Of a DNA stretch of 64,000 nucleotides, positions 32,264 to 41,963 are shown one piece after another; positions within the stretch are counted from its first letter, which is position 1; the number at the start of each line of letters is the position of its first letter. The position numbers and the translations under genes were made by a program. Under the pieces are notes generated by a model. It had not been told where the DNA came from, did not search any database, and saw only the letters and a list, made by a program, of their open reading frames with translations. This DNA is from Amoebophrya sp. A120. Its lineage: Eukaryota; Sar; Dinophyceae; Syndiniales; Amoebophryaceae. Location: assembly GCA_905178155.1 (NCBI GenBank), contig CAJINV010000004.1:7537707-7601706 (forward strand). Direction: 5' to 3'.

Positions 32264-35200
32264 TTACAGCTCCTTCTTCATGTGCCGCTCCTTCAGAAAG
32301 ATTCCGGCATCGGTGTCGAGCTTCAAGGTCACCGGACCGAGCCGGAGCACCGTTTTCCAGAAGACGACGAACAAGCGAAAAAACGGCATGTAGAAGGGCT
32401 GGAACAGCAACACACCCGTGAAGTACGGCGCCGATTTGCACCACGGGGACCCCGCAAACCGGAAGCCCAGAAACGACGCAAGCCAGTCGACATCCACCTC
32501 TATCAAATGCAAAAATGTCTGGGTCGGGAAGAGTCATGCTGCTTTTGCATGACGCGTAAGGTCTGGCATGGAAGCTGTAGCATCACAGATTTCGAGAAGC
32601 TTCCGCAATGCCGAATTCCGCAATGCCACATTTTGGTGACAGAAAGTGGGCAGCTTTTGCTGCCTATGCATGAGAGATTTTTATGTGTTGTGAAATGCGC
32701 ATCACAAGTTCGCATTCCTCCAGACCCAGACATATTTGCAGTTGATAACCTCGTAGCCGTCCTTGAACAGGTCGAAGTGGTAGTCCTCCAGATTCGCTGG
32801 CACGCCGCCGCAGGAAATTGTATCAAACGCAAATATGTCTGGGTCTGGAAGAATGCAAGTTTGTCATGCTTGTTTCACATGACTCTGAAATCTGTCATGT
32901 TGGGAGACTAAGGGCAGGGCGTCCCTGTTTAAAATCAAGACTACAAACTTAAGCCGCGTACTCGGTAAACTCTAAGGTACAAACTTGAACAGCGCGATTT
33001 CTATCGAGAGACAGCAACAGAAACTCCTGGGACGGCTGGGACGTGAGTTTTGTTGATATCTAGGTAGAAATAGCACTGTGCAAATTTCGTATCCTAGCAC
33101 CGAGGGAACCAAAATAAAAAGTAAAAAAGGAGTGAAGCGAAACACTATGACACAGCCCCATCTACATCAAAAAACCATCCTAGAAGCTGGTAGCTCGAAT
33201 TCTAGCAAGACAGGAAAAAGTCTTGAAGAGGAGTTGCGATCGTAGCACCAACATCCAAGTCCAAGGACTAACATGCAAATGGCCAGGTAAACCTCGAGGT
33301 CGGTATGACATGCATGACAAACTATGACGACCAGGATAATGTGCTACGAGACCAGAGGAGAGCATGACCAAACCGAGAAACCGCATGACAAGAGAGGGCC
33401 ACGTTGCAACCAATTCGAGAACCAGGATGGAAACATGAGTGCGAAAAACCCCTAGGAAAAAACTAAAGAGTAACTAGTATATAAATAAGTAGCGCGCGTA
33501 GTAAAACTAGACCGGTCAAACCACTTCTGCCTGTACCGTCTCTATTCTTTTTTCCCTTGCCACCCTAAGAAGTGGCACAACAATGCTAATCATACAAGAG
33601 CGATTTGATCATGGCGTGCAAGAACAGGCGCACGTGCCTAGTTTTCATTCCCAAAAGGCAAGAGCCTCTGCATACAAAATGCCAGAAACATCGGTCAAAA
33701 TACAAACAAGATCGGACGACGCCGATGAAACCGAAGTGACTCTGAAATCTGTCATGCAAATTACCCAAGACCCCCATTTTGCTGTCATGCAGAAACGCAG
33801 TTTGTCATGCAGAATAGGCAACACCTAGAAGCTCACAAACTTGTCATGCTGAGCCAGCACTTGTGGTCTCCTCATGATACGCCACCCAGCATCACAAGTT
33901 TCCAGACCCAGACATTTTTGCAGTTGATAAATTGGAATCAAGTACAAGATCGCAAGCTTGGCGGACCACATCAGAAGGCAGTGCATGGGCATCATGTAGG
34001 CATAGAGCAACCCCTTGCGGTGCGCGTCGGCGTCTTTCAGGGTCAGACCCTCGATTCGCACCGGGTAGTAGGTGCCGCGCAACTTCTTCAAAAACCGCAG
34101 GTACAGCGCCCAGCCCGCGTCGGCCCACTTGTCCGCGAGGTAACCGGTTACCGGGAAGCGGAAGTCGACCCAGTCGAAGGAGTAGTATCAAGTGCAAAAA
34201 TGTCTGGGTCTGGAAATTTGTGATGCTAAAATATGAGTGGTGGGCGCACTGCAATACGCAGTCAAGCATGACAAATTTTTGAGCTGCTCTTGTGTTTCCT
34301 TTTCCGCATGGCAAACTGCGTTTCTGCATGACAGACAAGAGGCCCTTTTCCTGATCCTGCATCACAGATTTATGAGTCATGCCAGACACGCATGACAAAC
34401 TTGCATTCTTCCACTTCCAGACCCAGACATATTTGCATTTGATAAGTAGTGAATCGTTTCGATTCGGTCGGCGTGGTGCTCCTCCTTGTGCTTCTTGCGG
34501 TCCGCGAAGCCGAAGAGTTCCAGTGTCTGGTAGAACCACTTGGCGCCGACAAACCGGGCGCTCCACGGGTTCCAGGAGGTGAAGGCGAGGGTGTTGGTGT
34601 GGTACCACTCGTGCACCCGCACGTCCTATGCATTGCAAAAGTATCGCACTCGTATGCAGGCATTACAAATTTCCCCAGCATGAGAATTGAAATTTGTACT
34701 GCGGATTTACCTTAAGAAAAAGATTTGTAATGCATGACTGCAAGACGAGTACGATGCTTTTGCACAGGATACGTCCATCCACACGACGACGTTCCAGATC
34801 AGCGCGAACATCGGGTCCCAGCAGTTGATATGAAATGCAAAGATGTCTGGGTCTGGAAGAATGCAAGATTTGTCATGCATATTTCTCATGACACATGATG
34901 CCTGTAATGCATGACCCAGCACCGCAGACTACTTTTAGAGGGCTTTCTGATGCGCCTTCCGCATGAGGAATGCCCTGTCCGCGTAGCACAAACTGGAGCC
35001 CTCTTGCTGGTCATGCAAGAATACAAATTTCTTTAGAATCCAAAAACACCATGACAAGTTGCATCCTTCCAGACCCAGACATATTTGCAATGCATAATTG
35101 ACGAAGATCAGCATGTTCAGCGCCCACAGCATGGTCGGCTGGTGGATGACCACACGGTACACGTGCGGCGTGCGGGAGTACATGCTATGGAACAAGTGTC

Positions 35201-36247
35201 AGAATGGAAATTCTCAAAGTGGAAATAATTTGTGATGCATGAAATGCGACACCAAAAAGACTGTATTGCAGAGGACGCAATGGAGACTGACTCTTGTGCT
35301 TCTACGGGTTCAGAATTGGGCTGCTGATTAGCACGAGAGAAGGGCACACCTTTGCCCTAATTAGCATGACAGACATGTTGTTTGAGTGCCCGGGAAATCT
35401 GTCATGCGCCGATGAGAAATGGGAATGGCGCTTCAAACAACTGGAATCGTTTTTTTGCATTAAAAATTATTTTCCCTTTGAGGATTTCCATTCTGACACT
35501 TCCATACATGCGGGGGTCCACGTAGTGGTGAAAGAAGGCCCAGGGGAACCCGATGGTGTGGTCCGCTTGCCAGGATTCGAGCATCACCATGTGCAGGTAC
35601 AGGTGGACGATGACGAACGCGAAGGGCTGCAACGCCAGCGCGAGCAGCAGGCGGGCGGCAATCACGTGAACCCAGGATTCCGCTCCGGGGTACAATGCGT
35701 TAGCTTCCCACTGGGTCACCAGGTAGACGAAAAATCCGCCGGTGAACACGTAGATGAAAAGGAAATCAAACACAACGAAGTATTTTTCCCAGCTATCGCG
35801 TTCCTGCATGAAATTTTCGTACAGCGGGCCCCACTCCTTCATGTCGATGGCTTCTCCGACGACTCTCCCGTCCGCATCACGAGAAGCCCCGCGCGGCAGA
35901 GGTTCCTCGTCGAGTTCTTGGTTCTGTTCATTTTGCTTTGTTCCCATGGTAGTAGTTCTTGGAGATGACGCATGTTGCTGTTGATCTAGTACTCTGGTCT
36001 GCTTGCTACTAGAGGACTTGTCACCACAACGACGTTTACTGGTTGATGTGGAACAACTACTCGCCGGTGACTTGGAGCTGCTCTGCTTCTGCTTTTTCGA
36101 CGTGGTGGGGGTGGTCCCGCGACTGCGCTGGATGGAGGTAGAGGTAGTTGTCGTGCTGCTCTTGGAAGACGACTTTGTAGTTGTCGTTGCTTCTTCGCCT
36201 CGATGCTCCTCGAGAAGCGTCGGCGCAGCCGGTTGCGTTACTGTCAT
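32264..36247 (-). CDS. Kua/CarF/TMEM189-like (Lipid_desat) membrane desaturase, 534 aa, 7 exons
   Basis: Exons are 36247-35507, 35185-35097, 34828-34772, 34626-34445, 34185-33930, 32820-32748 and 32500-32264; 1605 nt, all six introns introners. After a disordered Ser/Thr N-terminus (about 140 residues) come hydrophobic segments (VVFDFLFIYVFTGGFFVYLV; VIAARLLLALALQPFAFVIV). Histidine motifs follow: AFFHHYVDP, VHEWYHT and KHKEEHHAD, then IETIHYSFDWVDF. Order and spacing resemble the TMEM189/CarF family, which makes the vinyl-ether bond of plasmalogens in the ER using a di-metal centre. The C-terminus KKEL fits a dilysine (KKXX) ER-retrieval signal. About 200 residues after the core are extra relative to the family, including YYPVRIEGLTLKDADAHRKG. 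Substrate is inferred. Start: first true ATG (MTVTQPAAPT). Confidence 0.72.
32501..32747. mobile_element. Introner 23, family A
   Basis: It starts TATCAAATGCAAAAATGTCT and ends ATATTTGCAGTTGATA. The TSD is ACCTC. Last intron of the desaturase-like gene. Confidence 0.92.
32821..33929. mobile_element. Introner 24, family A, carrying a nested 857-bp insertion
   Basis: The outer ends are normal (TATCAAACGCAAATATGTCT and TTTTTGCAGTTGATA; TSD AATTG), but the element is 1109 bp. The extra DNA (32900-33756) sits between two copies of a 20-bp sequence. Without it the introner would be about 252 bp, like its relatives. Intron of the desaturase-like gene. Confidence 0.88.
32900..33756. mobile_element. 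Insertion nested inside introner 24
   Basis: The 20-bp sequence TGACTCTGAAATCTGTCATG occurs at 32880-32899 and again at 33737-33756. The 857 bp from 32900 to 33756 are therefore one insert plus one repeat copy. No terminal inverted repeat or poly-A tail is visible, and no convincing ORF. The introner sequence on both sides reads as one continuous family A element. Confidence 0.75.
34186..34444. mobile_element. Introner 25, family A
   Basis: It starts TATCAAGTGCAAAAATGTCT and ends ATATTTGCATTTGATA. The TSD is AGTAG. Desaturase-like gene intron. Confidence 0.92.
34627..34771. mobile_element. Introner 26, family B
   Basis: It starts TATGCATTGCAAAAGTATCG and ends GATGCTTTTGCACAGGATA. The TSD is CGTCC. 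It lies just before the VHEWYHT histidine-box exon. Confidence 0.92.
34829..35096. mobile_element. Introner 27, family A (reverse)
   Basis: It starts TATGAAATGCAAAGATGTCT and ends ATATTTGCAATGCATA. The TSD is GTTGA/ATTGA (one mismatch). Desaturase-like gene intron. Confidence 0.9.
35186..35506. mobile_element. Introner 28, family F
   Basis: The TIR is TATGGAACAAGTGTCAGAAT, mirrored by TTCTGACACTTCCATA. The TSD is CATGC. First intron of the desaturase-like gene; same family as 1420-1726. Confidence 0.9.
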
Positions 36248-36950
36248 TTTTTTGTTTTCTGTTTTCACTTTCCGTCGTCAGAGGCAAAAATATTAAAAAT
36301 CAACTAGAGACAAACGAAAAGGCCGTAACTACGACTAGCGCGAGCGATCTTCTGGAACTATGCAGCAATAGAAACTATGTCACACGTCGGCGTTTCGGTC
36401 CTGGGTGGAAGAATGTTGGACAGAAAGTGCAAGACAAATTTACACTTCCGCCACCCCCGTGGGCGATCTCCAACAAATGAAAAAGATGAGTCTCGATCAA
36501 AAACCATACTGATACTACTTCAACAGGCCAACATAGATGAAAAAAAAACATTCCCAAAAAAAGAAAAACGACGCGACAATAGTAGAGTCCACGAATAGGA
36601 ATACGATTCGGAAATAAATTAGAAAAAAATAGTACCGACTGAGAACAACGAGAATATCAGAAAGAACTTGTAGTACTAGGGTTCACAGAAGAAAAATCTT
36701 CTAGGGATACCGAATAAGAGATAGACGGACACACTCATCAGAGCGAGTTCTAAAGCGATCATGAAAAAAAACTGATCCCTGAACAACACGACATAGGCAC
36801 AGCGAAACTGCAATTCCTTTTCATTACATGCACCTTGACCATGCATGATATCGACAGCGCAGATGCACCGCAAGTCGAAGTGTAGGGGCCAGGCGCCGAA
36901 TTTTTGCAAAAAAATCCCTCGGGGCGAGTGACTTTAACCCGTTTAATTAT
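36248..36950. other. Intergenic, nothing recognised
   Basis: AT-rich spacer between the desaturase-like gene and the 280-aa gene. Confidence 0.6.
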
Positions 36951-38696
36951 TCAGCTCTGCGCAAACATGACCATTTCCGGCATTGCCTTTTCTAAAATGT
37001 CTGCCTCCTTGTGCGCGATGTTTTCATTTGGGACGTCCAGAGGGTGTTGCTCTACAAACAGCATCTTCCCGATCAAATTTCCGCCGTTGTACCGGTCCGG
37101 CGGCGCTCCCTCGTCGAAGAGCGACAACTCGTACCAGTGCGGCGGGTCCGATTTCGGCGGACAAATTTGCAAAAAATCCTGCTGCGCACCCCCAACCCGG
37201 GCTTTCGCCATCCGCCCGAGAAAAGGAATCTTTTCCGACCACTGCAAGATCGACGCGGAGGTCTTCGCCCCACCGAAAATGTCGTTTTGCAGCAAATCGA
37301 AGAATTCGCTGCTACCCGCGACCGCTTATCAACTGCAAATATCTCTGGGTCTGGAGTGGAAGTTTGTCATGCTTGTCTCTCATGGCTCCGAACTCTGTGA
37401 TGCATGAGCAGGATGAGAGTCGCTTGTCTGTCATGCAAAAGCGCAGTTTGCCATGCAGAACTCACAACAGACAGCAGCTCAAGAACTTGTCATGCTTGGC
37501 TGCGTATTGCAATGTGTCCACCATTCCCAAGCCAGCATCACAAGTTTCCAGACCCAGACATATCTGCAGTGGATACTGCTCCGTCCTTCGCAGTTTCGTC
37601 GTCTACTTTGTGGTATGCAGTGCAAAAGTATCGTACTAGTAGAAATCGCATTACAAATTCGGTCAGCATGACAAATGAAATTTGTCATGCGGTTTTACCT
37701 TGGTATGGAGATTTGTCATGCATGACTGCGATTACTACGAGTACGATGCTTTTGCAATGCATATGTGGAAATCGTAGACCACGTCCCAGTGCACCTTCCC
37801 GGTGGTTTTATCAACAAACTTCGCGTGGATGTTTTCCACCTTCTTACTCAAGTCGATCCGCGGCCGTTTGTCGATGTTCCCGGTCAAAAAAGACGCGGTC
37901 GGGGGCATCGGGTGGCCGGCGGCTCTGTCGCAGATGAAGTTCTTGTTAAATTCCCCCTTGTCGTCAATGAAGTTGGTCGCGACGATATCCAAGGAAAAAA
38001 CTGTGTTAGTGTAACTATCTTTGGCTGACAGCATTACAAATTTGCAGCTCTACATGACAGAGAAAACCTCTCATGCGTGGCTTGTAAGGGAAAACACACA
38101 CGAAGAGAGGACTTCATGGCTGTCTAGCATGACAGGTGTAACTCTGTTGCATGTTCAGTTCTGCATCACAGATTTACACTTACACAGTTTTTTTCTCGCA
38201 TAGACGATGTTGGGGGACTGGTAGGCGACGGTGACTTTCAGATCGTGTTTGTACGCTTTGTGATAGTTGTTGGTTTGCAGGTCCAGGAGTTTCCGCCCCT
38301 CGTCGATGAAAAACTCCTGGTATGGATTGTAAAAATGTCTGGGTCTGGAAGGTTGGAACTTGCATTGTAATGCTAGCTTTCCATACCTAGAGCTAGAAAA
38401 TCTGTATTGCATAACCAACAAAAGTCGCAGCCTCTTTTGTCATGCAAAAACGCAGTTTCTCATGCGCATTGCCTATGAGAAACCGTTTCGGGAAGTTGTC
38501 ATGCCGGACTGCAACATTCGGAAATGTTTTCATCATGCACATTTTAGCATCACAAGTTTCCAGACCCAGACATTTTTGCATTTCATACCTGGTTCTTCAT
38601 CGCCGCGCTGGCGACGTGATCCGTGATCCCCTTGACCGCGGTGTTCAGCGGGGCAGGAAACCCCGCCGCGAGAGCAGTGCCGACGGCGCCTGACAT
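36951..38696 (-). CDS. Hypothetical protein (280 aa, 5 exons)
   Basis: Exons are 38696-38588, 38320-38203, 37985-37764, 37613-37576 and 37326-36951; 843 nt after removing four introners. Exon 4 adds only 33 nt between a family A and a family B element. The product begins MSGAVGTALAAGFPAPLN, is rich in short beta-like stretches (YKHDLKVTVAYQSPNIVATN) and contains the fairly distinctive WYELSLFDEGAPPDRYNGGN. It ends EMVMFAQS. No signal peptide or membrane helix. A C2-like beta fold is conceivable, but I do not recognise the family. Every exon join keeps frame, so the gene model is firm even though the function is not. Confidence 0.83.
37327..37575. mobile_element. Introner 29, family A
   Basis: It starts TATCAACTGCAAATATCTCT and ends ATATCTGCAGTGGATA. 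The TSD is CCGCT/CTGCT (one mismatch). Only 38 bp separate it from the next introner. Confidence 0.9.
37614..37763. mobile_element. Introner 30, family B
   Basis: It starts TATGCAGTGCAAAAGTATCG and ends GATGCTTTTGCAATGCATA. The TSD is TGTGG. Intron of the 280-aa gene. Confidence 0.92.
37986..38202. mobile_element. Introner 31, family H
   Basis: The TIR is TATCCAAGGAAAAAACTGTG, mirrored by CACAGTTTTTTTCTCGCATA. The TSD is GACGA. Probably the same family as 9193-9397. Confidence 0.87.
38321..38587. mobile_element. Introner 32, family A
   Basis: It starts TATGGATTGTAAAAATGTCT and ends TTTTTGCATTTCATA. The TSD is CCTGG. First intron of the 280-aa gene. Confidence 0.92.
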
Positions 38697-39578
38697 ATTT
38701 ACTTTATGTTTATCGGAAGTTTTTACGACAGTAAAAATTACTTTGAGTTTGAAAGCTGTATTCAAAAAACCTGGGGAATCTACCGTCCTCACTGCTGGCG
38801 CAGCAGCCCGCAGTGAAAAATAAGCACGCGCTAGTAGTACCCCTACCTTGATGCGTCAAAGCAGTTCAGTCGAGTGGATGGCGATCGACGTAGCTGATTC
38901 CTTGCGACAAGCAGCGATAATTTTGTTCGAAACCGATCGAAGCGACACGACAACAGAAACGAAGCAAATTTCATCCTCTCATCTCAGATATAGATATTGC
39001 GAAAAACGAAGCGAAATTGAAAATCGAAGTGTACGATCACAAACGCGCGAAAAGTCTACGAAAAACGATTTTTAACACTGACTCTGCTTCTCCCACAAGC
39101 GAAGTGGCATGTTGTCGAAGTAGCATGTCAAGTCGTCTGCGATGTACTAAAGGGTTTGTCGTCGTTTCGGTAGCAAAAGCGTATATTAGATACATCATAC
39201 ATACATTGCCGCTGTAATCTTGTCGTGTTGTTCGTCGACTGTATATTGTTCGGGAAAATCATGGTACTTAACTGGCTTGACACTACGTACTTCTACCAGG
39301 AAGTGAATTTACAGGCACTCCTACAAGGAGTCTGAATTGCAACAAAGTCGATTATCCCGATTTTCAATTTCAGGTGGGCGTCTGCATAACAGTAAAACAG
39401 GAACAAGTATAACACGATCAAGATCAATCTCAGGACGCGAGTCCGACAAAAAGGTATGTCAAATTGAAATGACAAAAAAAAACAATATCGTCCAGCAAAA
39501 TAAATAAGCTCGTTGAATTTCAAATAGGCCGCAAACCAAGAAACCAAATTTCATGACCACAAACCTGTCAAATAATTC
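38697..39578. other. Intergenic, nothing recognised
   Basis: AT-rich spacer; no element or coding signal. Confidence 0.6.
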
Positions 39579-41291
39579 CTACTGCCTTCCCGAAGAGCTG
39601 TTGTCCAGCAGCGGCTCACTGAGGCCCGAAGGCTCCGACCGTAGATTCAGTCCAAAAGGACCCGGAGCTGCCGTGTCGCGGTCGTGATCGAAGGAATTCC
39701 TGGCTGTATTATCTTCCCGACTAGCTGCGGCGTCACCTCCTCCTCCGGTGCTTGTCAACACACTCATGACACTATGGGCGTGCACCGCAAGCGGAGGGCC
39801 GCGCAGCTCTCCACCTGTCGCAGAGACGAGAAACCCCGCTGCATTCCGGTCCGCGTGATCATTCCGATCTATCGGTGCGTTTGGGACGCTCTGCGTTCGT
39901 CGCCCGACTGGTTCGAGAAAAGAGGCAAATGACGGCGGAGGGGGCCCAGGTGATGGCGCCGCAGGAGCTCCGTAACTGCTTACAGGTAAGGGGTCGGACG
40001 AGTTTAGATTTGCATATGCTCCTCTCGTCCCTGTTTGCTCGTCCAAGAATCCGCTCTGAACACCACCACTTTCACTCGGCTTGTTGCGTGGGACCACATT
40101 ATTATAGCCACCTCCCGACAGCGGGGACTGCTTATAGTACTGTCCATAGGTGCCACCGGAAATAGGTGACCCTAGAAATTGATTGTTGTAGTTGTTTCCA
40201 CCTCCTAAAGCTGCACCTCCGCCAGGGCCGTAGACCGTGTTGTACGCCGCAAACCTGGCTTGCCGGTTCCGCGCGAAATTGATTGTGATCGTTCGCTTGT
40301 TGAGCGTGCCCTGGTTAGATGATAACAGATGGTTTGTCAAGTCGTTATTCGTGGTGAAATTATCGTAGCTATTGTGGTTTTTGCCGGGAGAAATCAGTTC
40401 CTCCGGATACACCGAAATCCGGCTGGCGGAGGAGCCGTTGGTTCCACGACCAGCCTTATCTATTGCCGTTACGTTTTGTTCACTCCCCCTCGCTCCTGTG
40501 CCGCGCGGAGAAGTTGTAGAGGAAATCACATTAATATCAGCTCCCGCTAGCCCGGGGCCTCCCCCTCCTAAAGGTGCAACCATTTTCATCATCGTCGTGG
40601 TCCCTGTCGTCGCTAAAAACTGTTGCTGCTGCTGATTCGATGTTTGTTGAGCTCCTGTTGTTCCTACGCCGTAGTTTTTCTGCGAAATCAAGCTGACCAC
40701 TTGCTCTGACTGAATGTCCGGCGCGTCCTCTAGAACATCCACGACTAACGGCTCGGCCAACGCGGAAGCGCTGTACCAAAACAGAATCCCAATCAGACAG
40801 GCCAGATTTCCCAAATAGCTCGGGGCGTCTCGTCTTAGGCAATTTTGCCCGTTCCCCGCGACGCACAGGCTGTAATTCTGGTACCAGGCAAAGAACAGAA
40901 ACGCCTCGGACACGAGAAAACTCATGGCCGCGGCTTGATCCAGGTTGAATTCCACGACCATGGTCCAGAAAAAACTCGGTTTCTGCTTGCTTTCCCCATC
41001 CATTCCTCCTGACAGTTCGGCGACGTCGTTCGCGATTTGCTGTCCGGTGCGGATGAGGGTGAGGAGGCCCTTTAGTAGGAAATACCAAGCCAGCATAGTG
41101 ATAATAGTCCAGACGGTCGCGAAGACGACGTGCTCCGTGACCAGGCTGTCAGTGGTCGACGTGTCGCTATCATCGACTGGGATGACCGCTTTGACGCCCA
41201 CAAGGTTTTCCGTGGTCATCTCGCCCTCTGCTGGTGTCGCCGTTGTCCAGTAGGACAAGACCGGGTCTGAAAGAGGAAAACGGGAGGTCAT
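39579..41291 (-). CDS. Three-pass membrane protein with long low-complexity tail (570 aa)
   Basis: A single exon starts at ATG 41291. Three hydrophobic helices occupy the first third: FATVWTIITMLAWYFLLKG (about 57-75), AAMSFLVSEAFLFFAWYQ (about 114-131) and LGNLACLIGILFWYSASAL (about 158-176). A Cys pair sits in the loop LCVAGNGQNCLRRD. The remaining about 380 residues are Gly/Ser/Asn/Thr-rich, with a Gln run (TSNQQQQQFL), YGQYYKQSPLSGGGYNN and Pro-rich PAAPSPGPPPPS. The tail is probably disordered and cytosolic. No family recognised; the gene has no introner. Confidence 0.88.
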   Translation of the reverse strand: MTSRFPLSDPVLSYWTTATPAEGEMTTENLVGVKAVIPVDDSDTSTTDSLVTEHVVFATVWTIITMLAWYFLLKGLLTLIRTGQQIANDVAELSGGMDGESKQKPSFFWTMVVEFNLDQAAAMSFLVSEAFLFFAWYQNYSLCVAGNGQNCLRRDAPSYLGNLACLIGILFWYSASALAEPLVVDVLEDAPDIQSEQVVSLISQKNYGVGTTGAQQTSNQQQQQFLATTGTTTMMKMVAPLGGGGPGLAGADINVISSTTSPRGTGARGSEQNVTAIDKAGRGTNGSSASRISVYPEELISPGKNHNSYDNFTTNNDLTNHLLSSNQGTLNKRTITINFARNRQARFAAYNTVYGPGGGAALGGGNNYNNQFLGSPISGGTYGQYYKQSPLSGGGYNNVVPRNKPSESGGVQSGFLDEQTGTRGAYANLNSSDPLPVSSYGAPAAPSPGPPPPSFASFLEPVGRRTQSVPNAPIDRNDHADRNAAGFLVSATGGELRGPPLAVHAHSVMSVLTSTGGGGDAAASREDNTARNSFDHDRDTAAPGPFGLNLRSEPSGLSEPLLDNSSSGRQ

Positions 41292-41963
41292 AGTGTCGAC
41301 GTGAGAGTGCTCTCAAAAACGACCAGCAGCTGATAGGAGAAAAAAGGTACAAAGCTCTAGTAGCACGCTGTTTATTCGTGGCAGGCACAGGGACAAAAAT
41401 GTAGAAAATTTAGTGAGAGCAGGCGGGTCCAGTAAAGACCTGGCGCGACAATCACGGCAAGTTGCTTTCTTATTTTTTCGAAAACCAGATCACCAGCCTG
41501 GTGTTTTCAATACCGCGAGACGTCGCGGCAGTAAGTACGGAGCCGGCAGTTCAAACCGAGCAAACCTCATGCAGTCGGCAATTCAAACCGAGCAAGTGGC
41601 CTCATGCGGTCGTGGATGAAGTGGCAGACCGAACAAGTTGGGCAAATCAACCGAAAATACGTATTCCTAGCTACCAAGTCAACCGAAGTTGTACCGACAT
41701 ATGCACCGACAAAGCAAGTAGCGAGTTGCGCCACTTTTTAGCTGCAAACAAATCGAATAGGACTTTTGAACAATTTTTTGTCGCCTGCTAGTAAATGGCG
41801 CCGTGGGGCCGTTCCCGTTCGTTTATGTTGTGCGATCGTCATGTGTAAAAACAAGTTGCACCGCAATTTCCTCTGGGCCCAAAAAAGCGCCGGCATCTGT
41901 ATTCTCATGTGGTATGATCAAGAAATTCCGCTTTGGCGGCCCAGCATATGGATTCGCCGCTCT
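41292..41963. other. Intergenic, holds the 33-36-bp tandem duplication only
   Basis: No gene supported. Confidence 0.6.
41544..41612. repeat. Imperfect tandem duplication, unit about 33-36 bp
   Basis: Two copies share TTCAAACCGAGCAA and CTCATGC-GTC, in the intergenic region upstream of the membrane-protein gene. Confidence 0.7.

Noticed and set aside
33180-33828. Short frames inside the insertion nested in introner 24
   Set aside because: Under 82 codons and not typical of a transposase or reverse transcriptase.
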